A stretch of DNA of 64,000 nt from Nocardioides sp. zg-1228 (GTDB lineage: Bacteria; Actinomycetota; Actinomycetes; Propionibacteriales; Nocardioidaceae). Below, in pieces: positions 27,906 through 36,179 of the stretch (position 1 is its first letter; the number at the start of each line of letters is the position of its first letter). The stretch is from assembly GCF_017086465.1 (NCBI RefSeq), contig NZ_CP070961.1, positions 1,178,001 through 1,242,000 of the forward strand, written 5' to 3'. The notes beneath the pieces were generated by a model. That model did no database searches. It worked only from the letters and a program-made list of their open reading frames with translations, and was not told the DNA's origin. A program made the translations under genes and the position numbers.

Positions 27906-29899
27906 CCGACCTCAGCACCCGTCCCGTCGACCCGGCCTACGTCACCGCGACGCCGGTCAACCCGGCCGGCCTGCCCACGGCGTACGAGCACGGCCACCGG
28001 CTGACCGCCGAGGGCACCACCGTCGACCCGATCCTCGTCGAGATCGTGCAGGGCACGCTCGCCAGCGTCGAGATGGAGGTGGAGACCGCCATCGGGCGCA
28101 CCAGCCGCTCGCCGATGATCCGCGACGCCCACGACTTCCGCGCCGGCATCCACGACCGCCAGCTGCGCAAGCTGACCGGGCGCTCCTACAGCGCGCTGGT
28201 CCACCCGGTCGTGCGCGACCACCCGATCGAGGAGATGCGCGAGGGCGACGTCTTCTTCCACAACGACGTCTACGAGTCCGAGGGCGGGATCGGCCACCTG
28301 CCCGACCTGTGCGTCACCGTGCCGGTCTTCCACGACGGCGAGGTCGTCGCCTTCGTGCAGGCCTTCGGCCACCACGACGACATCGGGGGCGCCGTTCCCG
28401 GGTCGATGCCGAGCAACGCGACCAGCGTCTTCGAGGAAGGGCTGGCCGTCCCACCGATCAAGCTGTGGGACGCCGGGGCGCCCAACAAGGCGGCGCTGCG
28501 GATCATGACCCGCAACTCGCGCATGCCCGACAGCCTCGCCGCCGACCTCGACGCCGAGTGCTCGGCCTGCCTGATGGGCGCGCGGCGCCTCGGCGAGCTG
28601 TTCGAGCGCTACGGCCGCGACGCGATCGAGGCGTCGTTCGACGCGATCCTCGACGCGACGACCGAGACCTACCGCCGCGAGATCCTGTCCCAGATCCCCG
28701 ACGGCACCTACGTCTGGGAGGACTACGCCGAGCACGACGGCATCGACGAGCCGCAGCTGCACACCCAGCGGATCACCCTCACCAAGGTCAGCGACGCCCC
28801 CGCCGACCCGGACCACGGCCGTCCTGCCGGGCCCCGCCTGATCATCGACTTCACCGGCACCAGCGCCCAGGCGAAGGGCCCGATCAACCACTGCGGCGAC
28901 TACGTCGGCGGCAACTTCCTCAAGAAGTGGCTCGCGCCGATCCTGCGCAACCTCGCCGACACCCCCGAGCGGATGGCCGAGCTCGACGTCAACGAGGGCA
29001 TCGTGCCGCTGATCGAGATGCGATTCCCCGAGAAGGGCACGCTGCTCACGCCGATCCACCCCGCCCCGACCAACGCCCGCACCTTCGTGATCCTGCGGCT
29101 GCTCGGCGTGCTCGCCGGCGTCGTGGCCAAGGCGGTCGACGGCAGGATGCCCGCCGACCAGGAGACGATCCGCTACACCGGCGTCTACGGCAAGGACCGC
29201 GACGGCAACGACTACCTCATGCGCGAGGTGCTCGGCGGCGGCTCGGGTGGGCGCTACTACGCCGACGGCGAGGACACCATCCACGTCGTCCCCGACTCCC
29301 GCAACCTGCCCACCGAGTTCACCGAGTCGCGCTTCCCGTTCATCGTCGAGCGCCTGGGCCTCGCGATGGACTCGGGCGGCGCGGGCGAGCACCGCGGCGG
29401 CCTGGGCTACGAGAAGCACCTGCGGATGCTCGAGGACGCCCGCTTCATGTCCATCGCCGACCGCTCGATCCTGGCCTGCTGGGGCGTACGCGGCGGCAAG
29501 GCGGGCGCGCCGTTCCAGGTCGTCATCGACCCCGGCGGCCCCGACGAGCGCGAGGTCGACGCCCTCGCCGACGCCGAGGAGATCAAGGCCGGCCAGCTCG
29601 TCCGGATCCGGACGACGGGCGGCGGCGGCTGGGGCGACCCGCTCGCCCGCGACCCGGAGTCCGTCGTCCGCGACGTGGTCTGGCGCAAGGTGTCGGCCGA
29701 GGCCGCGCTGCGCGACTACGGCGTGGTGCTGACCGGCTCGACCGGCGACGGGACGCTGGGCTTCGACGAGTCAGCCACCGCCGCCGAGCGGTCGTCGCGG
29801 GCGGCATGGAGCCGCGACGACGACGCGTTCTTCGACCGCGGCCCCGGCTACGCCTCGCTGGCCGGGGGCGCCGCCTTCGCCGAGGTCGACCGGGTCTGA
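27902..29899 (+). CDS. hyuB: Hydantoinase B subunit family (HyuB)
   Basis: 665 aa of the HyuB/AcxB family. Motifs include DFRAGIHDRQL, EGDVFFHNDVYES, FGHHDDIGG, the DFTGTSAQAKGPIN block and the GGGGWGDP end signature (about 574-581). It forms the catalytic partner of HyuA. The ~70-residue C-terminal extension after GGGGWGDPL is typical. Its 3' end overlaps the convergent ABM-domain gene by 52 nt. Confidence 0.88.
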   Translation: MTDLSTRPVDPAYVTATPVNPAGLPTAYEHGHRLTAEGTTVDPILVEIVQGTLASVEMEVETAIGRTSRSPMIRDAHDFRAGIHDRQLRKLTGRSYSALVHPVVRDHPIEEMREGDVFFHNDVYESEGGIGHLPDLCVTVPVFHDGEVVAFVQAFGHHDDIGGAVPGSMPSNATSVFEEGLAVPPIKLWDAGAPNKAALRIMTRNSRMPDSLAADLDAECSACLMGARRLGELFERYGRDAIEASFDAILDATTETYRREILSQIPDGTYVWEDYAEHDGIDEPQLHTQRITLTKVSDAPADPDHGRPAGPRLIIDFTGTSAQAKGPINHCGDYVGGNFLKKWLAPILRNLADTPERMAELDVNEGIVPLIEMRFPEKGTLLTPIHPAPTNARTFVILRLLGVLAGVVAKAVDGRMPADQETIRYTGVYGKDRDGNDYLMREVLGGGSGGRYYADGEDTIHVVPDSRNLPTEFTESRFPFIVERLGLAMDSGGAGEHRGGLGYEKHLRMLEDARFMSIADRSILACWGVRGGKAGAPFQVVIDPGGPDEREVDALADAEEIKAGQLVRIRTTGGGGWGDPLARDPESVVRDVVWRKVSAEAALRDYGVVLTGSTGDGTLGFDESATAAERSSRAAWSRDDDAFFDRGPGYASLAGGAAFAEVDRV

Positions 29900-30222
29900 G
29901 CCAGCACGCCGGGGTCGAGGTCGGTGCTGACGACCTCGAAGTGGTCGGCGTGCAGGTCCTTCTCGGCCAGCAGCTCGTCGTCGCCGGGGTAGAAGCGGGC
30001 GACCGCGGGGTCGTCGCCGGCGAAGGCCCGGATGGCCTCCATCGACTCCCACAGCGAGACCGTCGTGACCTCGACCAGGTCGCCGGCCGGTCGCCTGAGC
30101 ACCAGCACGCCCAGGTTGCCCGGGGTCGCGCGGTACTCCCGCACCCCGGTGCCGGACTGGTGGTCGAGGTAGCGGTCGGCGTCCTCGGGTCGGACGGCAC
30201 CGCGCCAGGTGCGCATGATCAA
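29848..30222 (-). CDS. ABM-like (antibiotic biosynthesis monooxygenase fold) small protein
   Basis: 124 aa. The pattern RPEDADRYLDHQSGTGVREY, then TTVSLWESMEAIRAFAGDD and a FYPGDDELL ending fits the dimeric alpha+beta barrel ABM-like family common in actinobacteria. Enzymatic role unknown; many members detoxify or monitor small molecules. The reading frame runs 52 nt into the hyuB 3' end on the opposite strand. Confidence 0.7.
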   Translation of the reverse strand: MIMRTWRGAVRPEDADRYLDHQSGTGVREYRATPGNLGVLVLRRPAGDLVEVTTVSLWESMEAIRAFAGDDPAVARFYPGDDELLAEKDLHADHFEVVSTDLDPGVLAQTRSTSAKAAPPASEA

Positions 30223-30242
30223 CGGGTCCTCCTCGTGGGTCA

Positions 30243-30304
30243 GCTGTGGGTCCAGCTGTGGGGTCCGGCGTGGGGTCCGGATGTGGGGTCCGGGTGTGGG
30301 TCCA
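30243..30304. repeat. Five tandem 12-13 bp repeats
   Basis: Units GCTGTGGGTCCA, GCTGTGGGGTCCG, GCGTGGGGTCCG, GATGTGGGGTCCG and GGTGTGGGTCCA run head to tail between the ABM-like gene and the response-regulator gene. Core TGTGGGGTCC. Either slippage-derived repeats or clustered binding sites in the promoter of the ABM-like gene. Confidence 0.8.
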
Positions 30305-30321
30305 CCCTCGCAGGAGGCGGG

Positions 30322-30966
30322 TCAGGGCTCGATGAGCCCCGCGCGGATCGCGTAGCGGGTCAGCTCGACCCGGTCGCGCATCCCGAGCTTGGCGAGGATG
30401 TTGGCGCGGTGGCCCTCCACGGTCTTCAGTGCGATGTGCAGCTCCTTGGCGATCTCGCGCGAGGAGCGTCCCTCGGCGATCAGCTTGATCACCTGGTCCT
30501 CGCGGGCGGTGAGCACCGAGGCGGGCACCCGCTCGCCGCGGCGCAGCCGGTCGAGGTAGTCGCGCACGAGCGTGCTCTCGGCGCCCGGGTAGAGGAACGT
30601 CTCGCCCCGCATCGCCGCGCGGCAGGCGCCGACGAGGTCCTCGTCGGCGACCGACTTGAGGACGTAGCCGCTCGCGCCGGCCTTGAGGGCGCCGAAGAAG
30701 TACTGCTCGTTGTCGTGCATCGACAGCATCAGGATCTTCGGCGGGTCGCGGCGCTGCGCGATCTCGGCGGCCGCCTGCAGCCCGGTCATCCGGGGCATCG
30801 CGATGTCGAGCACGACCAGGTCGACCTCGGTGTCGCGCACCCGCTCGACGGCCTCCGTCCCGTCGGCGGCCTCCGCGACGACCGTCAGGTCGGGCTCCTG
30901 CTCGAGGATGAGGCGTACGCCGCGGCGCACGAGGGTGTGGTCGTCGGCCAGCAGGATCCGGATCAC
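30322..30966 (-). CDS. NarL/FixJ-family response regulator
   Basis: 214 aa, GTG start. The receiver domain has phospho-acceptor Asp54 (VVLDIAMP) and acidic pocket Asp8/Asp9. The C-terminal LuxR-type helix-turn-helix (about 147-205) contains LTAREDQVIKLIAEG and SSREIAKELHIALKTVEGH. It overlaps the upstream histidine kinase gene by 4 nt, so they form a cognate pair. Target genes are not evident; the divergent SPFH-TrkA_C-antiporter operon is one possibility. Confidence 0.93.
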   Translation of the reverse strand: MIRILLADDHTLVRRGVRLILEQEPDLTVVAEAADGTEAVERVRDTEVDLVVLDIAMPRMTGLQAAAEIAQRRDPPKILMLSMHDNEQYFFGALKAGASGYVLKSVADEDLVGACRAAMRGETFLYPGAESTLVRDYLDRLRRGERVPASVLTAREDQVIKLIAEGRSSREIAKELHIALKTVEGHRANILAKLGMRDRVELTRYAIRAGLIEP

Positions 30967-31940
30967 GCGGGCACCTCCTCGATCGCGTCGACGGGGACCT
31001 TGAGCCGCACGGTCGTACCGTGCCGCGGCTGGCTGATCACCGACAGCTCGGCGCGCACCAGCGCGGCGCGCTCGCGCATCCCCATCAGCCCGGACCCCTC
31101 GGAGAGCCCGGTGAAGCCGCGGCCGTCGTCGCGGACCTCGAGGACCACGTGGGACCCGAGCCGGTGCAGCGACAGCTCGACCTCGCCGGCGTCGGCGTGC
31201 CGGGCGGCGTTGGTGAGCGCCTCCTGGGCCACCCGGTAGACGACGACCTCCGCCTCCGGGCTCAGCGGCGGGAGGCCGGGCGCGAACGAGCGGCGCACCG
31301 ACGCCGAGCTGTGGTCGGCGAACTCGGTGGCCAGGGCGGCCAGCGCGCTCGCGAGCCCGAGGTCCTCCAGCACCCCGGGACGCAGCCGTCGCGCCACCCG
31401 TCGTACGTCGTCGAGGCCGGCGCGGGCGCTCTCGCGGACCGCCGCGAGCTCGGGCACCAGCCCGGGCGCGGCCTGCGACTCCAGCTGCTTGAGTCCCAGC
31501 AGCACGACCGTCAGGCTCTGGCCGACCTCGTCGTGCAGCTCCTGGGCGATGCGGTGCCGCTCCGCCTCCTGCGCGGCGAGCGCCCGGGCATCGCCGGTGC
31601 GGCGCTCCTCGCCCAGGCGGTCGAGCAGGCCGTTGACGCTGCGGGCGATGCCGAGCACGGGGCCGGACCCCTCCTCGGGGAGCTCCGTCGGCTCGAGGTG
31701 CTCGATGCCCTCCAGGCGGGAGATCAGCCGGTGCAGCGGTGCGAGCGCCCAGCGGATGAGCAGGGCGTTGGTCAAGATGATCACGACCAGCCCCAGGCCG
31801 ATGACGAGGATCTCCGAGGGCACCGCGTCGGCGGAGACGCGGGCGGGGGACAGGACCAGCAGCAGGGCCGCGCCCACCAGCACCACACCGTTGATCAGAC
31901 AGATCGTCCAGAACAACGGGAGGTGGCTGGGCAGGCGCAT
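30963..31940 (-). CDS. NarL-type sensor histidine kinase
   Basis: 325 aa from ATG 31940, preceded by GGGAGGG. Two membrane helices (about 10-30 and 43-66) are separated by a short loop, so little extracellular sensing surface exists. Then come a HAMP-like segment, HisKA_3 dimerisation domain with His136 (ELHDEVGQSL) and a HATPase domain with DDGRGF. It should phosphorylate the adjacent response regulator. The short sensor loop suggests sensing within the membrane. Confidence 0.9.
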   Translation of the reverse strand: MRLPSHLPLFWTICLINGVVLVGAALLLVLSPARVSADAVPSEILVIGLGLVVIILTNALLIRWALAPLHRLISRLEGIEHLEPTELPEEGSGPVLGIARSVNGLLDRLGEERRTGDARALAAQEAERHRIAQELHDEVGQSLTVVLLGLKQLESQAAPGLVPELAAVRESARAGLDDVRRVARRLRPGVLEDLGLASALAALATEFADHSSASVRRSFAPGLPPLSPEAEVVVYRVAQEALTNAARHADAGEVELSLHRLGSHVVLEVRDDGRGFTGLSEGSGLMGMRERAALVRAELSVISQPRHGTTVRLKVPVDAIEEVPA

Positions 31941-32016
31941 GCGGCAACCCTCCCATCCCGCAGATGGGGTCCGGCACCCATGGTCGCCGGCCGTGCGCCA
32001 CCTCGACACTCGTCGC

Positions 32017-32565
32017 ATGCCCCCGCCGGACGAGAACGCCACGCTCGACCCGACGGGCGCCGCCTGGGTGGTGTGGCTGGTCATCGTCGGACCGGGGCTG
32101 CTGTTCGTGACCCTCCTCTGCCTGCGCCGGGTGGCGCCCGGCGAGCTGGTCCTCGTGGTCCGCGGCGGGACCGTGGTCCGCGTGCGGCGCAACGGGCTCG
32201 TCGCGCGGTGGCCGGGGCTCGAGCGCTTCGAGGCCGTGCCGACCGACCCGCGGGTCCTGCCGCTGGTGGTCCGCTCCCGCACGTGCGACGGCGTCGACGT
32301 CGTCGCGCTCGCCGACCTGACGCTCCTGGTGCACGACGTCGAGCCGGGCACGGCGTACGCCCCCTCGGCGCACGCCGCCCGGTCGGCCGAGGACGTCGTC
32401 GCGCGCGCGGTCGAGCAGCTCGAGGTGGGCACGCTGGTCGACGACCTCGACGAGCTGCAGGACCGCTGGCCCGCCGAGCTCACCCGCCTGCTGCCGCTGG
32501 GCACCGAGGCCACGGCCCTGTCGGTCACCGAGGTCGAGGCCCGGCTGACGGGGGGTGCGGTGTGA
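32017..32565 (+). CDS. Membrane-anchored SPFH/band-7-like protein
   Basis: 182 aa. One N-terminal helix (about 16-37) is followed by a band-7-like beta region (VAPGELVLVVRGGTVVRVRRNG), as in short SPFH proteins. The usual long C-terminal coiled coil is absent. It overlaps the TrkA_C gene by 4 nt and is divergent from the two-component system. It may scaffold the downstream transporter. Confidence 0.6.
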   Translation: MPPPDENATLDPTGAAWVVWLVIVGPGLLFVTLLCLRRVAPGELVLVVRGGTVVRVRRNGLVARWPGLERFEAVPTDPRVLPLVVRSRTCDGVDVVALADLTLLVHDVEPGTAYAPSAHAARSAEDVVARAVEQLEVGTLVDDLDELQDRWPAELTRLLPLGTEATALSVTEVEARLTGGAV

Positions 32566-33050
32566 GCACCGGGACGGAGTACCTCCTGGAGGTCGCGGTG
32601 TCGGTGGCGCTGATCGCCTCGGCGATCGGCTTCGCGATCGGGCTCGCCGTCGGTCGCGGTCGCCAGCCCCGCTGGCAGGAGAAGGGCAGCTTCGTCCACA
32701 AGGTCTCGATCGGCTTCGCGACCCTCGACCGGCTCGACGCGGTGCTGCTGCGCTTCGAGGTGGAGCCGTCCTCGCGGCTGTCGGGCGTGGAGGTGGGCGA
32801 GCTGCGGCTCCCCGTCGGATCGGGGGTCGCCATCCTCGCCCGCGGCAAGGAGGTCATCGTCCCCGACTCGCGCACCGTGCTGCGCACCGGCGACCAGGTC
32901 CTCGTCGTCGCGGCGCTCGGCCAGGTCGCGCGGGTGGAGGACCGGCTCCGCTCGGTCAGCCGCTACGGCCGCCTCGCGAGCTGGGCCGAGGACATGGACG
33001 ACGGCTCCGGCTCGGCACGCGCGTTCGGCGTGCGCAGGCGGATCGCGTGA
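32562..33050 (+). CDS. Membrane-anchored TrkA-C (RCK_C) domain protein
   Basis: 162 aa: one membrane helix (about 8-29), then a linker and an RCK_C domain (about 65-130, with LPVGSGVAILARGKEVIVPDS and LRTGDQVLVVA). No RCK_N nucleotide-binding domain is present. RCK_C modules regulate cation channels and transporters by ligand binding; here the partner is almost certainly the downstream antiporter, which overlaps by 4 nt. Confidence 0.8.
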   Translation: MSTGTEYLLEVAVSVALIASAIGFAIGLAVGRGRQPRWQEKGSFVHKVSIGFATLDRLDAVLLRFEVEPSSRLSGVEVGELRLPVGSGVAILARGKEVIVPDSRTVLRTGDQVLVVAALGQVARVEDRLRSVSRYGRLASWAEDMDDGSGSARAFGVRRRIA

Positions 33051-34339
33051 TCCTGACCTCCGCGGCGCTGGCGATCTTCATCATCGCCTACGCCCTCATC
33101 GCGACCGAGCGCGTCCACCGCGTCGCCGCCGCCCTCGGCGGTGTCGCCGGCATGGTCGTCATCGGCCTCGTCGACGCCGAGACGGCGTTCTTCGACCACC
33201 ACACCGGCGTCGACTGGAACGTCATCTTCCTGCTCTTCGGGATGATGATCATCGTCGGCGTGCTCAAGCAGACCGGGCTCTTCGAGTTCCTCGCGCTCTG
33301 GGCGGCCAAGAAGTCGGGCGGCCACCCCTACAAGCTGCTCGTGCTGCTGGTCCTCGTCGGCGCGGCGGTCGCGCCGATCCTCGACAACGTCACCTGCGTG
33401 CTCCTCGTCGCCCCGGTCACCCTGTCGGTCTGCCGGCGCCTCGGGCTACCGTCGGCGCCCTACCTGATCTCGCTGATCCTCGCCTCCAACATCGGCGGCA
33501 TGTCGACCCTGATCGGCGACCCGCCCAACATCATCATCGCGAGCCGGGCCGGCCTGACGTTCACCGACTTCCTGGTCCACTCGCTGCCGCTGACGATCAT
33601 CCTGCTGGTGCTGTTCGTGGTGATGGCGCGCTGGCTCTTCCGCAAGGACATGACGCGGATGGGCAACGTGCACGGCCTCGACGACCTGCGTCCGGTCGAC
33701 GCCATCACCAACGTGCGGATGCTGCGCCGCTCGCTCGTCGTGCTCCTGCTGGTGATGGTCGCCTTCAGCCTGCACTCGGTCATGCACCTCGACCCGTCGG
33801 TGGTCGCGATGATGGGCGCGGGGGCGATGGTGCTGGTCTCGCGCACCGAGCCCGAGGAGTTCCTCGAGGAGGTCGAGTGGGCCACCCTCGCGTTCTTCAT
33901 GGCGCTCTTCGTCCTCGTCGGCGCGCTCGTGCAGGTCGGCGTCATCGGCGCGATCAGTGAGTGGGCCGCCGAGGCGATGGGCGAGCGGGAGCTGCTCGGC
34001 GCGACCGCCCTGCTCTTCGGCTCCGGCGTCGTGGGGGCGTTCGTCGACAACATCCCCTACACCACCGCGACCGTGCCCGTCGTCGAGGAGATGGTGTCCG
34101 GCACCGCGACCGCCGGAGCGGACAGCCCGCTGTGGTGGGCCTTCGTGTTCGGCGCCGACCTCGGCGGCAACGCGACCGCGGTGGCGGCGGGCGCCAACGT
34201 CGTCGTGCTCGGCATCGCGGCCAAGGCGGGCGAGCCGATCAGCTTCTGGGGCTTCACCAAGTACGGCGTCGTGGTGACCGTGATGACGCTGCTGGTCGCC
34301 TGGGTCTACGTCTACCTGCGCTACTTCGCCTGGGCGTGA
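33047..34339 (+). CDS. ArsB/NhaD-type ion transporter
   Basis: 430 aa with about 11-12 membrane helices. Conserved family motifs are PILDNVTCVLLVAPV, SNIGGMSTLIGDPPNIII, and in the second half DNIPYTTATVPVV and ADLGGNATAVAAGAN. This pattern belongs to the ion transporter superfamily including NhaD Na+/H+ antiporters and ArsB. The specific ion cannot be told from sequence. A TrkA_C partner suggests ligand-gated cation exchange. Confidence 0.82.
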   Translation: MILTSAALAIFIIAYALIATERVHRVAAALGGVAGMVVIGLVDAETAFFDHHTGVDWNVIFLLFGMMIIVGVLKQTGLFEFLALWAAKKSGGHPYKLLVLLVLVGAAVAPILDNVTCVLLVAPVTLSVCRRLGLPSAPYLISLILASNIGGMSTLIGDPPNIIIASRAGLTFTDFLVHSLPLTIILLVLFVVMARWLFRKDMTRMGNVHGLDDLRPVDAITNVRMLRRSLVVLLLVMVAFSLHSVMHLDPSVVAMMGAGAMVLVSRTEPEEFLEEVEWATLAFFMALFVLVGALVQVGVIGAISEWAAEAMGERELLGATALLFGSGVVGAFVDNIPYTTATVPVVEEMVSGTATAGADSPLWWAFVFGADLGGNATAVAAGANVVVLGIAAKAGEPISFWGFTKYGVVVTVMTLLVAWVYVYLRYFAWA

Positions 34340-34343
34340 GCGT

Positions 34344-34388
34344 CCGGTGGGCACATCCGTGGCCACATCCGGTAGCCACATCCGGTAG
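34344..34388. repeat. Imperfect 12-13 bp tandem repeats before the SDR gene
   Basis: CCGGTGGGCACAT, CCGTGGCCACAT, CCGGTAGCCACAT and a partial CCGGTAG follow one another between the antiporter stop and the SDR start at 34398. Possible operator array or replication slippage. Confidence 0.75.
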
Positions 34389-34397
34389 ACAGGGCGC

Positions 34398-35126
34398 ATG
34401 CGCACCCTGGTCACCGGCGGCACCCGCGGGATCGGCGCCGCCGTCGCCCGCCGACTGGCTGCCGACGGTCACGACCTCGTGCTCGGCTACGCCCGCGACG
34501 ACGCGGCCGCCGGGCGCACGGCCGCGGAGTGCCGGGCGCTCGGGGTGGAGTGCACCACCGTGCGCGCCGACCTCACCACCGCGGCCGGTGTCGAGGAGGT
34601 GTTCGCGGCAGCCGGGGCGCTGACGGGCGTGGTCAACAACGCGGGCGCGACGCTCCACCTCGGGGCGCTCGCCGACACCCCGCCCGAGGTGGTGCGCGCC
34701 ACGGTCGACCTCAACCTCACCTCCGCGCTGCTCGTGGCCCGGTCCGCCGTCCTGGCGATGGGTCGCTCGCGCGGCGGCTCCGGGGGCGTGCTGGTCAACG
34801 TCAGCTCGGGCGCGGCCACGCTCGGCTCGCCGGGGGAGTACGTCCACTACGCCGCCGCCAAGGCGGGGGTCGACGCCCTCACCCTCGGCCTGGCCCAGGA
34901 GGTGGCCGACGACGGGATCCGCGTCGTCGGCGTCGCCCCGGGCATCATCGACACCACCATCCACGCCGACGCCGGCGACCCCGGCCGGGTCGGGCGCGTC
35001 GGGCCCCGGGTGCCGCTCGGCCGGGCCGGTCGGGTCGAGGAGGTGGCCGACGCGGTCGGCTGGCTGATGTCGGACGAGGCGTCCTACGTCACCGGGACGA
35101 CGCTGCGCGTCGCGGGGGGCCGCTGA
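34398..35126 (+). CDS. Short-chain dehydrogenase/reductase (FabG-like)
   Basis: 242 aa, classical SDR. NAD(P)-binding TGGTRGIG (6-13), NNAG (about 80-83), catalytic Ser in NVSSGAA and YxxxK in HYAAAKAG are all present, with a C-terminal ASYVTGTTLRVAGG. Substrate unknown. It is transcribed alone or with the antiporter, and is followed by the carbamate kinase gene after a 94-nt gap that contains an inverted repeat. Confidence 0.88.
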   Translation: MRTLVTGGTRGIGAAVARRLAADGHDLVLGYARDDAAAGRTAAECRALGVECTTVRADLTTAAGVEEVFAAAGALTGVVNNAGATLHLGALADTPPEVVRATVDLNLTSALLVARSAVLAMGRSRGGSGGVLVNVSSGAATLGSPGEYVHYAAAKAGVDALTLGLAQEVADDGIRVVGVAPGIIDTTIHADAGDPGRVGRVGPRVPLGRAGRVEEVADAVGWLMSDEASYVTGTTLRVAGGR

Positions 35127-35134
35127 CGCCGGAC

Positions 35135-35155
35135 CGTTGGCACACCTTGCCAACG
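35135..35155. promoter_or_regulatory. Inverted repeat upstream of carbamate kinase-barbiturase operon
   Basis: CGTTGGC-N7-GCCAACG is a perfect 7-bp-arm dyad (35135-35141 and 35149-35155), centred about 76 nt before the carbamate kinase start. Its size and symmetry fit a dimeric repressor or activator site. It differs from the GAGAACTTGTC motif of the other operons. Confidence 0.5.
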
Positions 35156-35220
35156 ATGCCGCGATCGGTTGGCCGTTCCTGACGGTGGGTGCGGGCGGTG
35201 CGGATCACTACGGTTGCCGC

Positions 35221-36156
35221 ATGAGGGTCCTGCTCGCACTCGGTGGCAACGCCATGACCAGCGCGGACGGCGGGGCCCGACCCGAGGCCCAGATCGAGGC
35301 GGCCGGGGTCGCGATGGCCGCGGTCGCCGGGCTGATCGAGCACGACCACGAGGTCGTCGTCACCCACGGCAACGGCCCCCAGGTCGGCAACCTGCTGGTC
35401 AAGAACGAGCTCGCCGCCAGCGTCGTGCCGCCCGTCCCGCTCGACTGGTGCGGGGCGCAGACGCAGGCGACCCTCGGCTTCGTGCTGATGGACGCGCTCG
35501 ACCGCGAGCTCGGCGCCCGCGGCATCGACCGGCGCAGTGCCACGCTCGTGACCCGTACGGTCGTGGACGCCGACGACGACGGATTCACCCGCCCGACCAA
35601 GCCCATCGGGCGCCACCTGCCCGAGGCCGAGGCCCGGGTGCTGATCGGCCACGGCGAGACGTGGGAGGACCGCGGCGAGAAGGGCTGGCGCCGGGTCGTC
35701 GCCTCGCCCGAGCCGCGCGAGATCGTCGACGCCCCTGCCGTCCTCGCCCTGATCGAGGCCGGCTTCGTCGTGGTCGCCAACGGAGGCGGCGGCATCCCGC
35801 ACGTACGCCGACCCGACGGCTCGTTGGCCGGGGTCGAGGCGGTCATCGACAAGGACCTCGGCGCCGCGCTGCTGGCCCGCACCACCGGCGCGGACGTGCT
35901 CGTGGTGGCCACCGACGTCCCGCACGCCGTGATCCGCTGGGGGCGCCCCGACGCCGAGCCCCTCGGCCGGGTCACCGTCGAGGAGCTGCGCGCCCACGCC
36001 GCCGACGGGCACTTCGCGTCCGGCTCGATGGGCCCCAAGGTCGACGCCGTGTGCCGCTTCGTCGAGGCCACCGGCGGCACCGGGGTCATCACCAGCCTCG
36101 ACCAGATCACCGCGGCCGTCGCCGGCAAGGCCGGCACCGTCGTCGTACCCACCTGA
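35221..36156 (+). CDS. Carbamate kinase
   Basis: 311 aa of the amino acid kinase family, full length. Motifs LLALGGNAM (4-12), [10 protein letters not shown] (48-57), [12 protein letters not shown] and [11 protein letters not shown] fit carbamate kinases. It would convert carbamoyl phosphate + ADP to ATP, CO2 and NH3. No arginine deiminase or ornithine carbamoyltransferase is adjacent, so the carbamoyl phosphate probably comes from the FdrA-type complex at 11.9-15.6 kb. It is followed after 23 nt by the barbiturase-family gene. Confidence 0.9.
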   Translation: MRVLLALGGNAMTSADGGARPEAQIEAAGVAMAAVAGLIEHDHEVVVTHGNGPQVGNLLVKNELAASVVPPVPLDWCGAQTQATLGFVLMDALDRELGARGIDRRSATLVTRTVVDADDDGFTRPTKPIGRHLPEAEARVLIGHGETWEDRGEKGWRRVVASPEPREIVDAPAVLALIEAGFVVVANGGGGIPHVRRPDGSLAGVEAVIDKDLGAALLARTTGADVLVVATDVPHAVIRWGRPDAEPLGRVTVEELRAHAADGHFASGSMGPKVDAVCRFVEATGGTGVITSLDQITAAVAGKAGTVVVPT

Positions 36157-36179
36157 CCGCAACGAAAGGAAGCCTGCCC

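Noticed and set aside
28309..31239. Long open frames overlapping known genes, such as a 976-codon frame here and others at 2070-4037 and 54422-56344 upstream of moaE
   Set aside because: These are high-GC shadow frames rich in Arg/Gly/Ala without domains; the opposite or other frames carry clear protein families.
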